Source: Labilithrix luteola (GTDB lineage Bacteria > Myxococcota_A > Polyangia > Polyangiales > Polyangiaceae). From it: 8,895 bases of DNA. The DNA lies in assembly GCA_026225435.1 (NCBI GenBank), contig JAMFST010000360.1, forward strand, positions 1 through 8,895. Direction: 5' to 3'. Shown one piece after another: positions 5,819 through 8,895 of the stretch. The notes beneath the pieces were generated by a model. That model had not been told where the DNA came from, searched no databases, and saw nothing but the letters and a program-made list of their open reading frames with translations. Position numbers and translations under genes: made by a program. Every line of letters starts with the position of its first letter. Position 1 is the stretch's first letter.

Positions 5819-6609
5819 CCGACTTCCCTCATCTGCTGCTCTCCGTCGAAGACGGTGTCGGGATCCTCCAGCTGCATCACCCGGAGAAGCGCAACGCGCT
5901 CGGCTGGGAGCTCCACGAGGAGATCATCGCCGCGCTCGCCGCCTGGGCGGAGGACGACGCCGTCTCCTGCGTCCTCGTCATCGGCAACGAGGAGTACTTC
6001 TGCGCCGGCTGGCGGCTCGACGTGCTGAACGAGAGCGACGCCGACGCGCGCAGGCGCTTCACCGACCTCGCGCTCAAGCTGATGAAGGCCTTCTACGACT
6101 ACCCCAAGCCGATGGTCGCCGCGGTCGCCGGCGTCGCGCCGGGGTACGGGATGGATGTCTCCAACATGTGCGACATCACCCTGGCGTCGGAGAACGCGCA
6201 CTTCGGCTCCACGCAGGTGAAGTACGCGATGAATGGCTTCTATCACGGCATGGTGCAGCGCCTCGGCACGCAGCGCGCGCGCCGGCTCTTCTTCACAGGC
6301 GACCCGATCGACGCGAAGGAAGCGCTTCGCGTCGGGCTCGTCGACGACGTCGTGCCGGTGGGCAGCTTGCGGGCGACGGCGCTGAAGCTCGCCAAGCAGA
6401 TCGCCGAGATGGGGCCGGAGCTGGCCGTCGTGCTCAAGGGGGTCGCCCTGCGGTCGGGGAACATGGACCACCTGAGCGCGCTCGCCTTCGAGCTGAGCGT
6501 GACCCAGGATCTTCTCCAGCGCGGGATCTTCAAGGAGCGCATCCGCGTGGGCAACGAGCGGCTCAAGGCGAAGGAGAGCAAGGCGGTCGAGAGGCTGACG
6601 AAGTCATGA
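5815..6609 (+). CDS. Crotonase-superfamily protein B, divergent paralogue of crotonase A
   Basis: A 264-residue crotonase-fold protein. HHPEKRNAL (21-29) and FCAGWRL (62-68) are the N-terminal signature and first oxyanion segment. The second is PGYGMD (109-114), where the usual oxyanion glycine is Tyr111. As in crotonase A, the hydratase glutamates are replaced by Asp114 and Gln134, and the numbering of the two proteins is identical up to about residue 144. By hand count 57 of residues 11-150 are identical without a gap. At position 144 this protein has His where A has Asp. The C-terminus is Lys/Glu-rich. The GTG start at 5815 overlaps the ligase stop (GTGA) and has only a weak AAAGG upstream; no other start fits. 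Either it catalyses a different step on the same CoA substrate, or it pairs with crotonase A in a mixed oligomer. Hydratase activity should not be assumed. Confidence 0.9.
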   Translation: MTDFPHLLLSVEDGVGILQLHHPEKRNALGWELHEEIIAALAAWAEDDAVSCVLVIGNEEYFCAGWRLDVLNESDADARRRFTDLALKLMKAFYDYPKPMVAAVAGVAPGYGMDVSNMCDITLASENAHFGSTQVKYAMNGFYHGMVQRLGTQRARRLFFTGDPIDAKEALRVGLVDDVVPVGSLRATALKLAKQIAEMGPELAVVLKGVALRSGNMDHLSALAFELSVTQDLLQRGIFKERIRVGNERLKAKESKAVERLTKS

Positions 6610-7385
6610 GCGCCGACAAGGTCTTTGCCCCCGGGCTCCTCGCGGGACGCGTCGCCTTCGTCGCCGGTGGCACCAGCGGGATCAACCTGGCCATCGCCCT
6701 GCGGATGGCGACGCTCGGCGCCAGGGTCCACGTCCTCAGTCGCAAGGCGGAGAAGGTCGCTGCCGCGGTCGCCGAGCTCCAGGTCCACGGAGACGCCGCC
6801 GGATCGGTCGCCGACGTGCGCGACTTCGACGCGGTGGCCGGCGCGGCGGACGAGTGCGCCAAGCGCTTCGGACCGATCGACGTCGTCGTCTCCGGCGCGG
6901 CGGGGAATTTCCTCGCCTCCGCCGCCGATCTGTCGCCCAAGGGCTTTCGCACGGTCATCGACATCGACCTCATCGGCGGCTTCCACGTCATGAAGGCGAC
7001 CTACCCTCACCTGCGCCGGCCGGGCGCCTCGATCATCAACCTCTCGGCCGTACAGTCGTACACCGCCATCGCGCAGCAGGTGCATGCCTGCGCGGCGAAG
7101 GCCGGGCTCGACTCGATGATCCGCGCGCTGGCGCTCGAGTGGGGGCCGGAGGGGATCCGGTTGAACTCCATCGCGCCCGGGCCGGTCAGCGACACCGAAG
7201 GAATGGCGCGGCTCGCCCCCAGCGACGGTCACCGTGACGAGCTGACGAAGAACATCCCGCTCGGGCGCTGGGCGAGCAAGGACGACATCGCCAACCTCGC
7301 CGTCTTCCTCGCGAGCGACGCGTCTGCCAACATCAGCGGCACCCTCCTCGTCAGCGACGGTGGCTACTCCACCGGCCGCGGCTGA
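6606..7385 (+). CDS. Short-chain reductase resembling peroxisomal-type 2,4-dienoyl-CoA reductase
   Basis: A 259-residue short-chain dehydrogenase/reductase with a Rossmann fold for NAD(P)H. The nucleotide loop is GGTSGIN at 21-27 (Asn in place of the third glycine). LSRK at 44-47 supplies a basic residue after strand two, which favours NADPH. SGAAGNFL (96-103), SAVQ around Ser147, QVHACAAK with Lys165, and the IAPGPVSDTEG segment follow. The classical YxxxK tyrosine is Ala161; this loss, the AAGNF motif and the APGP-x-x-x-TEG motif are the pattern of DECR2-type 2,4-dienoyl-CoA reductases. These reduce a dienoyl-CoA to a 3-enoyl-CoA. In this operon it could remove a double bond generated during degradation of an unsaturated or cyclic acid. 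The start overlaps crotonase B's stop by four bases. The reaction is inferred from the motif pattern; another CoA-linked ketoreductase remains possible. Confidence 0.9.
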   Translation: MSADKVFAPGLLAGRVAFVAGGTSGINLAIALRMATLGARVHVLSRKAEKVAAAVAELQVHGDAAGSVADVRDFDAVAGAADECAKRFGPIDVVVSGAAGNFLASAADLSPKGFRTVIDIDLIGGFHVMKATYPHLRRPGASIINLSAVQSYTAIAQQVHACAAKAGLDSMIRALALEWGPEGIRLNSIAPGPVSDTEGMARLAPSDGHRDELTKNIPLGRWASKDDIANLAVFLASDASANISGTLLVSDGGYSTGRG

Positions 7386-7404
7386 TCTCGCATCCCCATC
7401 CCTC

Positions 7405-8052
7405 ATGCCCCGCGCTCGCAAGACAGCCGCTATCGCCGCCGCCACTCCTCATCAGCGCGGCTCGCTCAGTCGCGACAAGATCCTCCGCATCGCCTCGGAG
7501 CAGTTCGATCTCAAGGGCTACGACCGGACGTCGCTCGACGACGTGGCCAACGCGCTCTCGGTCACGAAACCGAGCCTTTATTACCACTTCGACAACAAGG
7601 AGGACATCCTCCTCGGCTGCGTCACCGAGGCGAGCGAGCGGCTCGACGCGGCCGTCGCTGCGGCCGACTCACCGGATCTGCCGGGGCGCCGTCGCCTCGA
7701 GATCTTCCTCCACGAATACCTCCGGGTCATCTCCGACAACTTCGGAGTCAGCCTGGTGCTCGGCGACGACCGCGTGATGTCGCCCGAGGGGCGCGTCGAG
7801 TACTTCGCGCGCCGGCGGAAGATCAACCAGCACGTCACCGACGTCGTCGCCCAGGGAATGCGCGATGGCTCGCTGGTGCGGGGCGACGTGGACCTGACCG
7901 TCTACGCCATCTTCGGCATGTTCAACTGGGTGACGCGCTGGCGCTCGCGCAAGCCGAAGCCCTCGACGGAGGAGATCTATCGCTCCTTCTGCGCCCTGCT
8001 CTTCGCCGGTCTCGGCACCGACGCTCCCGCGAAACCGAGGAAAAAGTCGTGA
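7405..8052 (+). CDS. TetR-family transcriptional regulator
   Basis: A 215-residue one-component repressor. After a basic leader (residues 1-24) comes the TetR DNA-binding domain: ILRIASEQFDLKGYDRTS, then the helix-turn-helix at about 42-61 (LDDVANALSVTKPSLYYHF) and NKEDIL. The all-helical C-terminal domain (about 70-200) would bind a ligand and dimerise. Its FNWVTRW segment and the following EEIYRSF resemble the FadR/KstR2-like group, whose ligands are acyl-CoAs. The C-terminus is Lys/Arg-rich. It lies 19 bases after the reductase stop, inside the operon. No Shine-Dalgarno is seen before ATG 7405, and a GTG at 7360 would add 15 unremarkable residues, so the start is uncertain. The likely target is the palindrome at 2652-2671, which would give negative autoregulation of the whole operon. 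Confidence 0.92.
   Translation: MPRARKTAAIAAATPHQRGSLSRDKILRIASEQFDLKGYDRTSLDDVANALSVTKPSLYYHFDNKEDILLGCVTEASERLDAAVAAADSPDLPGRRRLEIFLHEYLRVISDNFGVSLVLGDDRVMSPEGRVEYFARRRKINQHVTDVVAQGMRDGSLVRGDVDLTVYAIFGMFNWVTRWRSRKPKPSTEEIYRSFCALLFAGLGTDAPAKPRKKS
8037..8041 (+). promoter_or_regulatory. Ribosome binding site of the acyl-CoA dehydrogenase
   Basis: GAGGA lies within the end of the TetR gene, seven bases before GTG 8049. Together with the GTGA overlap it supports the GTG as the true start and suggests reinitiation by ribosomes finishing the regulator. Confidence 0.6.
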
Positions 8053-8895
8053 GCGATCAGGTCCCGCGCACGGTGTACGGCGAGGAGCACGAGCACTTCC
8101 GCGCGACGGTGCGCGCCTTCATCGCCCGCGAGGTGGCGCCGCACGCCGCTCGCTGGGAAGCGAACAAGTGCGTCGACCGCGACCTCTATCGCCGCGCGGG
8201 TGACGCCGGTTTGCTGCTCTTCGCCACCCCGGTGGAGCACGGCGGTCTCGGCCTCGACGACTTCCGCTTCAACGCCATCGTCGACGAGGAGCTCGGTCGA
8301 TCGGGCTACGCCGCTCCCGGTCTCGGCTTCGCGTTGCAGAGCGATGTCATCGGCCCCTACTTGATGGGCCGCACGACGGCGGCGCAGAAGCAGCGCTGGC
8401 TCCCCGGGCTCACCTCGGGCGAGCGGATCGGCGCCATCGCCATGACCGAGCCAGGCACCGGCAGCGACCTCGCCGGCATCGCCACCACCGCGGTGCGCGA
8501 CGGCGACAGCTACGTCCTCAACGGCGCGAAGACCTTCATCTCCAGCGGCCAGAACGCCGACCTGGTGATCGTCGTCGCCCGCACCTCGGCGGACCGACAC
8601 CGCGGTCTCTCGCTCTTCGTCGTCGAGCGCGGCATGGCTGGCTTCACGCGTGGCAGGAACCTCGACAAGCTAGGTCTGCACGGACAGGACACGAGCGAGC
8701 TGCACTTCGAGGACGTCCGCATCCCGCTCGCCAATCGCCTGGGCGAGGAAGGCGAGGGGTTCGCGCAGCTGATGATGAACCTGCCGCAGGAGCGGCTCTC
8801 GCTGGCCATCACCGCCGTGTCCGCCGCGGAAGGGACCCTCGCGCTCACCCTCGACTACGTGAGCAAGCGCACCGCCTTCGGCCAGCCGATCGGCA
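8049..8895 (+). CDS. Acyl-CoA dehydrogenase, 3' end beyond the right edge
   Basis: From GTG 8049 the frame is open for 282 residues to the edge. It is an FAD-dependent acyl-CoA dehydrogenase that would introduce a 2,3-double bond into an acyl-CoA and pass electrons to electron-transfer flavoprotein. Seen in order: N-terminal helical domain (EHEHFRATVRAFI, PVEHGGLGLD); the first family signature AIAMTEPGTGSDLAG at 129-143, which contacts FAD and substrate; LNGAKTFISSG; LSLFVVE; KLGLHGQDTSELHFEDVRIP in the beta domain; and the start of the C-terminal helical domain with YVSKRTAFGQPIG ending at the edge. The family is about 380-390 residues, so roughly 100 are missing, including the usual catalytic glutamate. 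It overlaps the TetR stop by four bases and is the seventh gene of the operon. Its chemistry fits a step that makes the enoyl- or dienoyl-CoA used by the neighbouring enzymes. Confidence 0.94.
   Translation, partial: MSDQVPRTVYGEEHEHFRATVRAFIAREVAPHAARWEANKCVDRDLYRRAGDAGLLLFATPVEHGGLGLDDFRFNAIVDEELGRSGYAAPGLGFALQSDVIGPYLMGRTTAAQKQRWLPGLTSGERIGAIAMTEPGTGSDLAGIATTAVRDGDSYVLNGAKTFISSGQNADLVIVVARTSADRHRGLSLFVVERGMAGFTRGRNLDKLGLHGQDTSELHFEDVRIPLANRLGEEGEGFAQLMMNLPQERLSLAITAVSAAEGTLALTLDYVSKRTAFGQPIG

Noticed and set aside
4016..6609. Ferulate-to-vanillin module (fcs plus ech)
   Set aside because: The ligase is Fcs-like, but crotonase B lacks the hydratase glutamates and has an altered oxyanion segment, and no vanillin dehydrogenase is visible. 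The specific pathway name is not supported.
6243..7445. 400-residue minus-strand frame opposite the reductase
   Set aside because: It is an antisense shadow with no domain and biased composition; the plus-strand reductase is motif-complete.

Overview
This is a GC-rich window with strong G/C bias at third codon positions. Long open antisense frames are common in it and are shadows of the real genes. It comes from a bacterium with a large CoA-thioester catabolic repertoire. The composition and gene types would suit a high-GC Myxococcota/Deltaproteobacteria-type organism or another high-GC proteobacterium, but nothing here fixes the taxon. All the intact genes are chromosomal metabolic genes; I saw no RNA genes, insertion sequences, CRISPR arrays or phage genes. 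No gene-free stretch exceeds about 90 bases.

Left part (1-1054): the 5' two-thirds of an acyl-CoA ligase gene runs leftward and leaves the window. Immediately upstream of it on the same strand is a 42-codon frame that starts exactly like a biotin carboxylase and stops after an unrelated tail. It looks like the collapsed remnant of an acyl-CoA carboxylase gene. Diverging from it, only 35 bases away, is a complete second acyl-CoA ligase gene (1055-2602).

Central and right part (2603-8895): an 87-base gap holds a near-perfect 20-bp palindrome of TetR-operator type (2652-2671) just after a possible -35 box. A tightly packed operon of seven genes then runs to the right edge: crotonase A, a small cysteine-containing protein, a feruloyl-CoA-synthase-like ligase, crotonase B, a DECR2-like short-chain reductase, a TetR regulator and an acyl-CoA dehydrogenase (cut by the edge). 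Four of the six junctions are 4-base overlaps of the form TCRTGA.

Working model (inference): the Fcs-like ligase activates an aromatic, alicyclic or unsaturated carboxylic acid. The dehydrogenase, dienoyl-CoA-reductase-like enzyme and two crotonases then process the CoA thioester. The TetR protein represses the operon from the palindrome until an acyl-CoA intermediate releases it. Two points make the pathway non-standard. Both crotonases lack the two catalytic glutamates of enoyl-CoA hydratase, and the operon contains a small Cys/His protein of unassigned role. The substrate cannot be read from the sequence.
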